Of a stretch of 64,000 nucleotides of DNA, positions 1 to 10,635 are shown piece by piece; position 1 is the first letter of the stretch; the number at the start of each line of letters is the position of its first letter. Source of the DNA: Amanita rubescens (Eukaryota; Basidiomycota; Agaricomycetes; Agaricales; Amanitaceae); assembly GCA_015039365.1 (NCBI GenBank), contig WION01000160.1, forward strand, positions 1 to 64,000, given 5' to 3'. The translations under genes and the position numbers were made by a program. The notes beneath the pieces are model-generated. The model was given only the letters and a program-made list of their open reading frames with translations, did no database searches and was not told the DNA's origin.

Positions 1-539
1 TTCAACACACGGCTTAGAAAATGTCGGTAGAGGAAGAGCGAGGACTTACGCCAGCATGTGAGTGCACCCAGTACGTCCCCCATTGGCCTGATGAGTTGAC
101 AGGAATAACGTAGTCAAATTGTTCCCCCGGTGGTATACCGCTAGAGCGGAGACCGTTAAACGAGTTAACAATTAAAAAGTTCAGTGTTTACCATTGAGAT
201 ACTCCCATGGCACCATCCATCCAAGAGGTCGAATTGAAAAGCATGCCATGATGGTGAAGAGTCGCGGGTGTTGACAGGGAATTATATGCATGCACAATAA
301 CTATGTCCGTTGATTGTACATCATACGGCGGAGGTCTGAGTTTATCAGGCACAACATAAATGGCGAACTCAAAAAATGACTTACGGCCACGTATTGTTCA
401 CGCCAATGACTTTGCGCGGAAAGAGACCGTCGGGGTTAGCATTTTCCACGTAGGTGAGATTCCACCAAATCTCCTGCACTCCCGCAAATGCGTGCGCGGC
501 AAAGAGGAGTAGAATCCAAGAACGACAATTTGGGAACAT
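1..539 (-). CDS. FET3: FET3-type multicopper ferroxidase, 5' part (runs off window)
   Basis: Cell-surface multicopper oxidase that oxidises Fe(II) so the FTR1 permease can import it. Read on the minus strand the start at 539 gives MFPNCRSWILLLFAAHAFA, a signal peptide. It is followed by a cupredoxin domain with VQEIWWNLTYVENANPDG, the copper-ligand motif LHHHG, the typical NSTSWMDGA and QCGIPPGEQFDYV segments, and WGTYWVHSHA. Exons are about 539-385, 335-192 and 140-50, with GT-AG introns of about 50 bases. The next exon lies beyond position 1, so only about 130 residues (roughly the first cupredoxin domain) are visible. It is divergent to the FTR1 gene, the usual fungal arrangement, and has an ATCTGATAA site about 120 bases upstream. 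A laccase is the main alternative, but the sequence around WWNLTYVENANPDG and the FTR1 neighbour favour FET3. Confidence 0.88.
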
Positions 540-658
540 CCGGACTTGCACCTTCCGCGAGGATGGGTGTCCCTGCTTATAAGGAACAAACCAACAGCGC
601 CGAAAGTTCTAAATTCTAAATAAAGGCTGTGCTAAGTATAATTCAGGCTGGTTCACTT

Positions 659-667
659 ATCTGATAA
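659..667. promoter_or_regulatory. ATCTGATAA iron-GATA-factor site upstream of FET3
   Basis: The exact motif ATCTGATAA lies 120 bases upstream of the FET3 start. It matches the ATCWGATAA consensus of fungal iron-regulating GATA repressors (Urbs1/Fep1/SreA family). Repression when iron is plentiful is inferred from family knowledge. Confidence 0.65.
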
Positions 668-963
668 AGTTCCGCCTAAAAGATATGATGGCACGTTGTG
701 ATTGGTCGATCTAAGCGTAAGTGGAATGATCGTGCCGGCATGACATTATTGAAATGTGAAACGATGCATGAAAGAAAGGGCAAGAATTACCCTGTGCCCG
801 CGTGTTCCGCTGCCAAGACGTCCCTATACGCCACATCGGCCCCTTTGTGACCCTCATTCGACAGAGTCCGTGGCCACAACAATGACAAGAGCCGCAAGGC
901 CAAGTCAAATGATGTACGACAAACTCTAATTCCCATCAGATTTATTGACTATGCTGAAATTTT

Positions 964-972
964 ATCTGATAA
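964..972. promoter_or_regulatory. ATCTGATAA iron-GATA-factor site, second copy
   Basis: Second exact ATCTGATAA, within TTTATCTGATAAGATC, 425 bases upstream of the FET3 start and between FET3 and the FTR1 relic. The flanking bases match the two sites in front of the intact FTR1 gene, which suggests the element was copied together with the FTR1 promoter. Confidence 0.6.
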
Positions 973-1205
973 GATCGGGACTTATTACGTTGCCAATTAA
1001 TTGGTTCCATAATAGTAATTACATACGTAGCCTAAGATTAATCTAACTCGATGCTAAAGGCTAAGTATATCGCCCAACGACCGGGCGGCTTACGAACCGT
1101 GCAAAGGGGTTGCAAGCTCCCAAAAAATCACCGTCTTTGAACCTCTCCTAGCGGCGAATAATGTATCGGGAAACTACTGGCACCACTGTGGCTCGGCTTG
1201 GCACG

Positions 1206-1850
1206 TCAAATTGTCACGCGGCGGTCACCCACGCTAACGCCCTCGGACGATAACGTCGCTGGTTGTCCTAATGAAACACCTCCGACATAAACAACAACTT
1301 CGAGACCTACGGAAAGTTTGTCTTTACGAATCGTGTCGTAACGCGGTTCCTTACCTTCACGTAAAACGTTAACCAGTCGACGTCGACCATTAAAGTCAGT
1401 GATATGGTAGTCACCACTGCGAAATGTCAGCTCACTTTCACCTTCAGAGGCTTTCTCGGTTTTGGAGCGCCATTTAACTGTTGCTATGAATAGTGCAACG
1501 CAAGCATTCAACAGATAGGGATATTTATTTCTGGACCGTACGTACCACTGTAAAAGGTCCATATCAAAGATCATGATGGAAGCTATAAGCTCAAGAAAGG
1601 CTTTCGGAGATGAGGAATCAGGAACAGTATTTCATAATTTTGAATGTTTTGCCTGCCCATAGTACCCCAATCTTCGAAAACAGGTCATCTCCTTTGGTGT
1701 ACCATAGACCAATGAACTATTCGCTATTAGGGTCGAGCAAGTGGGTTGACAGAAGTCACGTACGCGGCGCCTCGCCAACACGATAACGAACCCTATGGCA
1801 CCACCGACCAAAATCTGGACAAAATGTAAGATTAAGACACGCGTCAAAAA
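1206..1850 (-). pseudogene. FTR1 iron permease relic, N-terminal/middle part (inverted)
   Basis: Minus-strand remains of an FTR1-type permease. About 1850-1650 resembles the intact gene's second transmembrane exon (GGAIGFVIVLA) and its WFTKANDLYSK exon, but in shifting frames. 1574-1206 reads openly through WRSKTEKASEGES and NVLREG, then LEVVVYVGGVSLGQ, the second iron-binding REGLE region. The intron between VLREG and LEVVV is read through and a start-to-stop frame cannot be built. The C-terminal part of the same gene lies immediately to the right on the opposite strand, so this copy has been broken by inversion. Confidence 0.65.
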
Positions 1851-1934
1851 GGCAAACTCGCCCGGATTTTCAGTCTGCGCGCAACACTGATTGACTCTCT
1901 GTTCTATTCCTCTTTCCGTCTCATATCAGCTCTC

Positions 1935-2400
1935 ATCCTCAGGCTCGGTGTCATCGTTTATCAATTCGCCAGTAGAAGCAGTACCTGAGGAAAGCATATA
2001 TCAACAGCCCTTAGACTTTTCATGGCAGTCATAACAACCTGCTCCTAGTCGGTGCTGGATTGTTCAGCAGATCATTCGAATGATTTCAGTGGCTGAAGTT
2101 GCTCGACGTTCGAGAGATGGTCCCAGTACATATCCCGTCCAGGAAACCTGGGAAATGTATGGCACCTCGACTGATGCAATCCCTACGACCTGATCAATAG
2201 TCGAGGCTGGGCTATATCCAACGCAATCCTCGGCTGGACAAATAACGCGACATGTACGCCTTTTCGATCCACATCATACGTTTTCTCAAATTCGCATAGA
2301 CGGTTCTGTGTTATCCTATGTGTTCTATTGGCTCACTGTAATATTCGCGTTAGCATACACGCGATTTAGAGAGGTGAGTTCTCCCAGATAATTGCATCAT
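1935..2400 (+). pseudogene. FTR1 iron permease relic, C-terminal part
   Basis: Plus-strand sequence collinear with the C-terminal exons of the intact FTR1 gene. GVIVYQFASRSS at about 1950 matches GIIVYQFASRSS of the intact copy, and SVLSYVFYWLTVIFALAYTRF at about 2300-2370 matches its last transmembrane segment. The sequence between them has stops and frame changes (LDFSWQS followed by stop). With the inverted N-terminal half to the left this forms one disrupted second FTR1 copy. Confidence 0.65.
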
Positions 2401-2419
2401 TAACTAAGATCGAATTTTA

Positions 2420-3371
2420 GAGACGTGCGCCTCCTCCAGAAAGGATCGCGAGGGTTTATCGACAGACTCTTGACTATCCGAACTATTGCCACATGGACTT
2501 ATTTTTGACGCAGTTTTGGATCCCTGGATACCACATCCTTCAATGTATGCTCGACGAATTACCAGCTATGATTTTTTTTTCGCACCTGAACGTACACGGA
2601 TATTCTTCGATTGGAAAATAATGACACCTGACCCGGTTGAGATCTCCGACGAACCCCAATAATGGTTTAACGCAAAGTGTTAGGTGCCTGATGAAATTCT
2701 CAAACGCTTACTGAGATCAATGGGCCATCCATGATGCATAGCTAAAGAATCTTTGATATCTCGGAGAATTACAAGCCAGGGACAGGCGGAGTGGGAATAA
2801 CGTGGACGAATTAACTTCTGACGCACAGTGGACTTACCGCTTCACAAGAGGCATATTATAGTGAAAATTGTATTCGACATGTTAGAGAAAGATCATATAC
2901 AAACCTGTTACTTAAGTCGTTGCCGGCCTTCTTGCAATTGTGAAAAAAGGTGTCCGAGGTAACATCGTCGCGACTGCAGCTATCTCCAGGCACCAGATAG
3001 CTTGCTCAGTAATACGAACCAGTAGCCAAGGAATCAAACGTGAGACAAAGTACTTCCTATACCTGTTCCGGTGGCCGCCTCAGTTTTCGCGATCAACTTG
3101 CACATGGTGACTCATATAATCATGAGGTAACACGAACGTACACGACTCCACATACGTGGGATGACAGAACCCAAAATCATGCGTTGAGATCATGGCCATG
3201 CTACGGTTGCGTTGCGCGTCCAGGACCCGGGGGCGCTTCCATACTGACGATATGGATGCGCTCTTTGCGAGCTCTTGAGGCCTCCATGTCGGGCCGCAGA
3301 TTCACAACATGTTCAGCGGATGGTGACTGTCCGACGAGCAGGTCCGACCTCCGATTATCGGCGGAAACTTT
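2420..3371. other. Interval between FTR1 relic and intact FTR1; no gene seen
   Basis: No coherent protein was found. Open frames here (for example around 3040-3417) run through the promoter sites, have low-complexity translations and no family resemblance. The right edge carries the two ATCTGATAA promoter elements. Confidence 0.5.
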
Positions 3372-3380
3372 ATCTGATAA
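3372..3380. promoter_or_regulatory. ATCTGATAA iron-GATA-factor site upstream of FTR1 (distal)
   Basis: Exact ATCTGATAA 154 bases upstream of the FTR1 start, in the context CTTTATCTGATAAGA. It is paired with a second copy 40 bases downstream, about four helical turns, which would put both sites on the same face of DNA. Confidence 0.68.
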
Positions 3381-3411
3381 GACCACGGGCCGCGCGGGAA
3401 TAGGAAAATTT

Positions 3412-3420
3412 ATCTGATAA
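3412..3420. promoter_or_regulatory. ATCTGATAA iron-GATA-factor site upstream of FTR1 (proximal)
   Basis: Exact ATCTGATAA 114 bases upstream of the FTR1 start, in the context TTTATCTGATAAGATC. Two sites before FTR1 and two before FET3 fit co-regulation of the ferroxidase and permease by one iron-sensing GATA repressor. Confidence 0.68.
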
Positions 3421-3533
3421 GATCAGGGCAAGCTCGGCAACTAGTCGACCCATTGAAACGTCCGATACTTAGATGAACACCCTGGAAATACTTGGCGTCA
3501 GTACCCTTCAGAACCCCCCTGCTCTGATCATAC

Positions 3534-5173
3534 ATGCCGAAGAATCTGTTCTCCGTTCCCATCTTTTTCATTGTGTTCCGAGAGACCATTGAGGCTGGAA
3601 TTATTGTCGCTACCTTACTCGGCCTGGCGAAGCAGATCGCTTATGACACCCAAACCGTGTCGCACAACTCAACATCCTTGAGCGATGATCCCAGCAAAGA
3701 TATCCCGGATGGAGCTTCTACCATTCCCCCTGCTGAAGAGAACCAAGCTGTCAGGCGGCTTGCGCGGAAGCTGAAAATTCAGGCAAGTCGTGCCACATTC
3801 AACTTCACAGTTAATAACTTTTCGTTCAGATTTTCGCTGGTGCCGCTACAGGGTTCATAATCGCACTATCAATAGGTGCAGCGTATGTAATTTCAATTTA
3901 TCGATCTACCAACACTTATAACTGGCAGGTTCGTCGCTGTTTGGTTCACCAAGGCAAATGATCTATATTCCAAGGCCGAATTAATATGGGAAGGTAAAGA
4001 CGATCATTTTTCATCATTCGTACCCTTTCTCATACCGGAAAGGCTGTTTCGAGCTTATTGCTGCCATCATGATCTATGTCATGGGCCTTTCGATGATGAA
4101 GCTCGATCGTGGTATGTACAGTGGCGGAGAAATCTGTGCTTCTAATTGGAGATGTTCCCAGCAAAAACCAAATGGCGCGTTAAGCTTCAAAAATCCTTTG
4201 AAGGCAAGAGTGAGCACCACATTTATCTATATCGCGACCGTCACCAGATAATTGACGTTGTTTATTCAGACGTCGATAGCTCGACTAGGGCTGGAAAATG
4301 GGTTTTATTTTCCCTTCCTCTCATTACTGTCCTACGTGAAGGTTAGTAACTGCGCTATAGCATAATCCATTGAAATAAAGCATTCCGTAGGTCTGGAAGC
4401 TGTCGTCTTCGTAGGAGGCGTTTCTTTAGGACAACAGGCGACATCTATTCCTATTGCCACCATTACGGGTCTTATAGCAGGCCTCGTGGTCGGCATCATC
4501 GTGTATCAATTCGCCAGCAGAAGCAGTAAGTTGGTATTTAAACGCGTCGAACGGAGCATAATAACTGAGGGGTGTGATGATAGCCTTGACAATTTTCATG
4601 GTAGTCATGACGAACTTTCTCTTTCTAATTGGTGCAGGATTGTTCAGCAAAGCTGTTTGGGCATTCCAATGGCAGGCATGGGTGAAGTTACTTGGGACTC
4701 ACGGCGACGATACTGTCGGCGACGGTCTCGGTACATATCGCGTTCAGGGGAATGTATGGCACCTCGACTGTTGCAATTCCAATAACAGCTCCGATAGCCA
4801 AGGATGGTCTATTTTCAACGCAATCCTAGGTTGGACGAATAACGCAACATGTAAGGGTTTCTCCAAATATTCGATTACCTTGCTCATCCTGCAAACTTAG
4901 ATGGCTCTGTATTGTCATATGTATTTTACTGGCTTGCTGTGATCGCGGCATTGGTATACATGAAATTCAAAGAGGTGAGTTATCGCCCCATGCTCGTACC
5001 ATTTTCTAAACGTCATCTTTTAGGGACGTACAACGCTCTTTGGGAAAGAATCCGCAGCTGGTGCTCTCCGTCGTCGCCGCAGGACAGAGAAAGCAGAAGC
5101 TAATGCGGGCTTAGCTGTACAGGAACAAGAAAAGGAGGATTTACCCGAGTCTTCGCAAATATTGCCGCAATGA
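3534..5173 (+). CDS. FTR1: High-affinity iron permease FTR1
   Basis: Plasma-membrane permease that takes up Fe(III) produced by its FET3 partner. The start MPKNLFSVPIFFIVFRETIE carries the first Arg/Glu iron motif as RETIE. Splicing about eight exons gives FAGAATGFIIALSIG, FVAVWFTKANDLYSKAEL, the CFELIAAIMIYVMGLSMM helix, DRAKTKWRVKL, the second motif VLREGLEAVVFVGGVSLGQ, ITGLIAGLVVGIIVYQF, TIFMVVMTNFLFLIGAG, and the last membrane segment SVLSYVFYWLAVIAALVY. A charged cytosolic tail rich in R, K and E ends at 5173. The length is close to the family's usual 370-400 residues. The first intron (starting near 3783) appears to use a GC donor (CAG/gcaagt). The gene is intact, unlike the broken copy to its left. 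Confidence 0.92.
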
Positions 5174-6117
5174 ACTAACTACCAAAGATGCAAAACTTTG
5201 ATCGCCTGAGATTATTCGAATTGCTTAGTCGTCGTCAATGCCAAGTTCTTCCTATGAGCTCCGAAGTCTGAGAGCATAAAAAATTAACGAGTGATCGTGG
5301 AATGTGGTGCTGATGAAGATCCTTACGGGCCAGAATGTGAATTGACCCGAGTCAAACTCAGTATGAAAAACATGAGAGTTGACCCACCTGCCAGGCCCGC
5401 AATAATGTCAGGGCCATATTTAGGAAGGTTTTCTCAGTATCAACAAAGCTTTTCCCACGTCGCTGCGTGAAGGCCATAGGTTGTGTTGTACTCTGCTCAG
5501 GAACAAGTCATTATGACCACCGTGTTGCACCTCTCAATCTTGTTATCGGAATTTCAACCCACCCTTGATTCCGCACCACCATCCGCCCATGGGAACTCCT
5601 GCTACTCGACTGAATTGAAAGGATGACCTGGTCGTGTCTCTCCATGGCTGTTGACCCTCCCGTCGATAGGAACAGCGCGAAACGCGCGGCGCAATAGCCT
5701 CAGCATTACGGTTTACCTCCGGCGGGATTAGGATACGAAAAGAGACGACCGCGCTCAGTTCGCCTGTCAAGGGCCTGATCTCCATAGATGTGAATGTGAC
5801 ACGCGACCCGTCTTCTACTTGGACAGCCTCAATGTTGAACGACGATAAGGCAATGGTTCCAAGCCCATTCGGACAGATTCATATCATCACAGTCAGCCGA
5901 CGGACGCCGCATATTTCGTTCATCGGTTATCTCGCCGACGCATGATGTACAAAAGAGGTCCCAAACGTGTTTCCGTCATAGACACACTCAAGTTGCCAAT
6001 TTCGCGTCTACATTTTATACCACTCGTTTGGCATCGGATTCGGATTTCCTTTTTATCTTTAACATGGTGTTACATACATACTGCGGTTAATCATATTGTG
6101 GAGCGATTCAGTAACGA
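5174..6117. other. Interval after FTR1 with a minus-strand coding-like fragment
   Basis: The minus strand at about 5880-5720 reads GLGTIALSSFNIEAVQ, then VTFTSMEIRPLTGELSAVV and SFRILIPPE, followed by a possible GT donor. It looks like a conserved exon, but no start, partner exons or family could be assigned. It may be a gene remnant. The rest of the interval shows nothing recognisable. Confidence 0.3.
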
Positions 6118-7715
6118 TCATCCTTCAGTTTCGACGCGTGGGGTAACAATGCACGTAAAGCCATTAATAGCTCTAGGCATAGAATGAGTCATCGCTGCAA
6201 TAGGCCCTGGCCGCATGAATGGATTTATTGCAGAGGCTGGCGAATGATCAATCGATTTCACCAGCACCTTTGCCTTCCATCCCAAAAGTTCAAGCAGTGC
6301 GAGATTCCTTGACTTCAAGCTTGCTATCCAGTATGTGTAGGAGTGTTCATCTCCTGCTAGACTCACTCTAGAGAATTCGGTGACAGCGAAAGGGATGGAA
6401 AGTGCACGAGAGGTCAACCAGACTGGTTGCCACGTCTCATACGTGGACATGCCCGCATTGAGCCCAATCAGAACATCTGGGATCATCTTCCGTGGTATGA
6501 TCTCCAATGGATCCCAGGTCGGAGACGCTTTGTAGAGCTGAATGCGGATTGAACCTGAACCGCATTGTTCAGGGGCTCGGTATTCGTATACGTATTCTCG
6601 AGCGGCAAGAGCGTTGGACTTGGCTTCACGGGCACGATCGTACGGGTATTGTCCAAACGCAATGATATCGAGATCTGTGTAGGGGAAGAGTAACGCCAAT
6701 TCGCCAAAGCTACCGTCGAGTCAATGAGTATCAAAAGAGAAGATAAAGAGGAAGAGCATACATCGGGAGGAAATTTGTTTCGACCTGAATTGATAATGTC
6801 AGTATAGCCGGTTCAGAAGAGGATCGAAGACCATACTACCTCGAGGCCAAGCCAGTGGATAGTTAATTTGCGCCGCTCAGTTCCATCTCCCAGATCTGTA
6901 GGCACAAAACCTAGTAGGTATAACGACCGATATATGCTGAGCGGCCAATGAAGAAGTAGAGCTGCGGGTGATTTGAGCGGTAACCCCCGCCACTCGTAGT
7001 AACTCGTCCAATTTTGCTCGAATGCCGGAGGAAACGATGGCGGCTTTCGATCTTTATTGAACGTGAGCCACGGTGTGTCTTCAGCGGGGAGTTTCCATCC
7101 AGATTCCTCGTCGTAGTTTTTGTTAGAGAGTAAGATTTTCCCCCAAGTATCGCAACTGAGAGGACGATGGGCTCCAAGGGTCTTCTTCACCACGCGATCG
7201 ACATTCAGATCGGGCGGTTCCATAGCCCAAAACCCGAACTTTGGGCCGCTTCCGAGTAACTTGTGCATCGCAAGTCCAAGGTCGTAGTGAAACAAGCCCT
7301 CTTTCTGAGACAATACAGCCCACGGGAATTGCTTCACAATCGCTCGCGCCTCTCCAATTTCCTTCATGTAACCCTGAAAAGTTCAACGTTTACAATGTGA
7401 ATTTGAGAAACTGATTACTAGCAACAAACTTGAATTTCTGCACATTCTTCTTTATGGCCTCCCCGATAATATCCTCGACTTTTCCAACCCAACTTTTGGC
7501 AATCGCGGCCACAATACTTGACGCTACGGCAAGCACCGCATTGCAAAGGCTAGAAAGCCGATTGAGGGTCTAAAGGCGCCTATAATGATGGTGGAGATGC
7601 GTACGGTTTGTATGTGCTTGTGACAACAGGCACAGACATACTGATAGAAAATATCAGACTTGAGGCCCTTCTGAACACGCTGAGCGTCGAGGTATATTCC
7701 AGAAAAATAGGACAT
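6118..7715 (-). CDS. MYND zinc finger / MSS51-like C-terminal domain protein
   Basis: Start MSYFSGIYLDAQRVQKG at 7715. A MYND finger is assembled across an intron whose acceptor is ctag near 7541: CACC, then CGACRSVKYCGRDC and GHKEEC, giving the Cys-Cys-Cys-Cys-YC-C-H-C pattern. The following exons carry AIVKQFPWAVLSQKEGLF, YYEWRGLPLKSPAALLLHWP, RKLTIHWLGLEV, then ALLFPYTDLDIIAFGQ, PDVLIGLNAGMSTYETWQP, PFAVTEFSRVSL and NPFMRPG. These are hallmarks of the domain that resembles the C terminus of yeast MSS51. In yeast MSS51 governs mitochondrial COX1 translation, but expanded basidiomycete relatives are uncharacterised, so no mitochondrial role is claimed. It is divergent from the questin-oxidase-like gene across about 350 bases. 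Confidence 0.8.
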
Positions 7716-8063
7716 TTCTGTAGGATGTGAATCAATGTATCGAATCTCGATCGATCAAAGCGTTTTCGTGTTGTCTCATGACACGTGCGCACACCATGGC
7801 CAAAAACAGGACCTGGGCAGCAATCGATCTCGGCACTGCACACAACTTTCGCCGAAAGACTGCTTGGAAGCATGCCATTAAAACATCTTTGGCTTTGGTG
7901 CCAAATGGAAAACAATTTGTCGCACACGTAAAAACGATGACGAAATACGCGCCACCATCCATTGACATGCCGTGCTAACTGCGTCAGCGGTCCCTACGTC
8001 CCTTTGACTGCTTTAAAATGGTGACGTAAGGATCATATCGCTTTCAACTTCAGAACTTCAACC
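7716..8063. promoter_or_regulatory. Divergent intergenic region
   Basis: Shared upstream region of the minus-strand MYND gene and the plus-strand questin-oxidase-like gene. Open frames on both strands here have no family resemblance. No specific regulatory motif was recognised. Confidence 0.35.
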
Positions 8064-9736
8064 ATGAACATCGCCAGCGCTCTGCGAAGAAAAGGGCTCG
8101 TGAATTGGCCTGGCGTGACACATTCCTCCAAGACTCTTGTTGAGTCACTCCTGGCCAAGGACGCCCATGAACACCACTGCTATTTCAGATCTATCGGCCT
8201 TCACAACCATTTGAATCATCAGTATGTGCTGCAGACACCAGCTTCTATACTACGATTAACGATGTACACCAAGCTTGCTTGCGGCTTATGACCTTGGAGC
8301 GCCCACCAGTCTTCTACAGAAGATATACGATGAAGAGGCAAAGAGTCAACGCCCGATCTATGCCGAAGAGCAGGACAGGGAGATTGTGGTTACCAAAGAA
8401 AACTGGACCAAGCATCTGGGCGATCAACAGTAAGTTGCACCGCTGTGGTCTAGATGATTGATTGATGTCTTCGTATAGCGCGTATGCCGCATACTTCAAG
8501 TTTTTCTCTGAGAACGTTCAGGAACTTGGCGTTCTCAAGACCATAGAGGAACACATCTTTGCCGACAGTGCTAATAGGGATGATGCTCATATGCTTATAC
8601 GCCTCCTTGGCGGCGCGTGAGTCTGTCATCATCATCAATGGATTCATGGAATTTATCACTGTGCTTACTAGCGCACACCCTTTCATCGAGTTAGGGGTAA
8701 GAGACATTTTAAAACGCATAGAAGCACATTGGGCTTAATATATGCGTAGTATGGCCTTGAATTTGGTAGCGACGTTGTCGTGGCAGCAGGCTTAGCAATG
8801 GCTGCCATCTCCAAACCTCTTCCGCCCGATGTATATGATCTTAAAGAAGCTGCAAGCGTCAAGAACGATCCGATCGAAGGAGCGCGTTTGCCATCCCGTG
8901 GCCCTTCAGTTCTCGAAATTTTCAGACAGGTCTACGATTCTGGTATTCTCAAACCCGTTATGCCGTATGATCCCGATGCATTGTTCAGTGCCAGAATCAA
9001 AAGCGCAGTCTCCGAGGGCAGAGCCGACGAGATAAAGCGAATCTGTTCGCAATTCAACATCGACACTAGTTCTGGCGACCAAGAATTTGCTTCGAAGGTG
9101 GAAGAGATTATTTGGACTGTAACTCTTCTACTTTGCGCCACGGGCCGTCCTGGACGAAAACCAAGACTTGATTTCTTCCTGATGCACCTGGTCACATCTT
9201 CGCTCTTCTTCCCATCATATTTCAGAGTTTTGCAAAATCCCGCGCATAAAGCTAGCATTCTGCGTGCATATTTGCCGAGTGTGATCGTGTTATTGCTCGC
9301 ACGTGGCCGCCCGAGAATTAATACAGAGCTCTTGATGTCGTATACTGCGACAGCGAGACCACCGGTATCTCTACCCTCCCCCGGCGAGGGTGTAATAGGA
9401 GATCCGCGCGAGGACGGAGACTATAATCCATGGTCTGCGATAATTGCAAGCACTCTTCATGCGTCTGATTCGCATGTGGTGAAGACGATACGTAGCCTTG
9501 CCTACGCAGCTCAGAAATATGGAGATACCCGACCTGGAGGTGCTATCGGTGCTTTTAGCACCAAGGATGGGAAGGAGACCCATAAGGGAATGGCCAAGGT
9601 GGATGGGTCCATTTTTGTTCGTGCGGCAAGTATGGTGATGGAATACATTGGTTGGACCGGGCATGGTGAAGCAAAGAAAAAGGACTGGGATCGAAGTGCA
9701 TTGGGTTGGGACGATGCCTGGAAGGATGGAGAATAA
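8064..9736 (+). CDS. Questin-oxidase-like protein (DUF4243/AflY family)
   Basis: Oxidoreductase-family protein related to questin oxidases, which perform Baeyer-Villiger-type ring opening of anthraquinones in Aspergillus. The substrate here is unknown. Start MNIASALRRKGLVNWPG. Short introns join GLHNHLNHQ to LAAYDLGAPTSLLQKIYDEE, then REIVVTKENWTKHLGD, YAAYFKFFSENVQELG, RLLGGA, HPFIELG and YGLEFGSDVVVAAGLAMAA. The last exon from about 8751 encodes the long C-terminal half, including FFLMHLVTSSLFFP, YLPSVIVLLLARGRP, DSHVVKTIRSLAYAAQKYG and FVRAASMVMEYIGW. All junctions are GT-AG and keep frame; length is about 480 residues. No tailoring or synthase genes are adjacent, so membership in a metabolite cluster is not supported. 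Confidence 0.82.
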
Positions 9737-10635
9737 AGCTAGTAAATGGTTTTTCACGAGAAATCTTGTACTTGTATAATATGCGCACATCAATGTAGTT
9801 TGAACGAGTGGCGATCGCGAGCAACAGGAGTACTTACATTCACGTGTGGCGGCAGCATCATGGAGAAAGACTGCGCCACAAGATGCATCATGCCCAACAA
9901 TCGTGAGTCTGGATGCGCAGCAAACTCTCCCCAAATTCATCCCATTATCTGCACTATCCTTGGAACGAATGGCCGTGGGTTCTCGTGCCACAGAACATCA
10001 ACGCAGTCACAAAGCTGCGGTGGAAGCATGGTGGTGATTACGGCGACGCTGCGCACGCCACACGCCGCGCACAGATTTTTCAGATTCTTCGAAGCTCGAA
10101 ACGTGAAGATAAGAGTTATGTATCGCTCGGAGGGAGTATGCGGATGAGAATAAGTCGAGCCAGTTGCATTGTGTTGAAAGTTTTTTCTTTTTGAACCTTC
10201 CACTCCAACGGTAACTGCGCAGCTAGACTGATTCTTATGACAAACACGAACCCTTCTGAACTTCCATCGCTGCACGAGGGATTCGTGAAGAGTGTTATCT
10301 CCAAGAACGTCTGATCGGAGCAACCCACCTCTGTAGGTCGTATTTTAGCTTTGTGTATCTCATATAACCACATTTCTTTTGCTCAGATCGTGGTCATGAT
10401 AACGGAACCTTTGAACATGTCGTTCTGCGTATCTTTCCGAACTATCGGCATACCGTTTGGGAAATGTCATACAGTGTGGCAAAAGATTCATAGAACTTTA
10501 ACCCTGCCGGAGCTTCTTTAAGTTGGAGCTCTCGGATCCCGGCTGCCACTGGCGAAAAAGACAAACATTTCCTGGCGAACCTCAGTATTTAAGATTTCAA
10601 AAGAATGCCCAGTTCTTCATTCCCTCACCCTCAAC
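9737..10635. other. Interval with unassigned coding-like stretch
   Basis: The plus strand at about 9950-10145 reads HYPWNEWPWVLVPQNINAV and GDYGDAAHATRRAQIFQIL, which looks protein-like and may be a C-terminal fragment. No start, splice partners or family could be identified. The right end is promoter sequence for the vWA gene. Confidence 0.25.

Noticed and set aside
3040..3417. 125-codon plus-strand frame upstream of FTR1
   Set aside because: It spans the two GATA promoter elements, has no family resemblance and conflicts with the promoter position.
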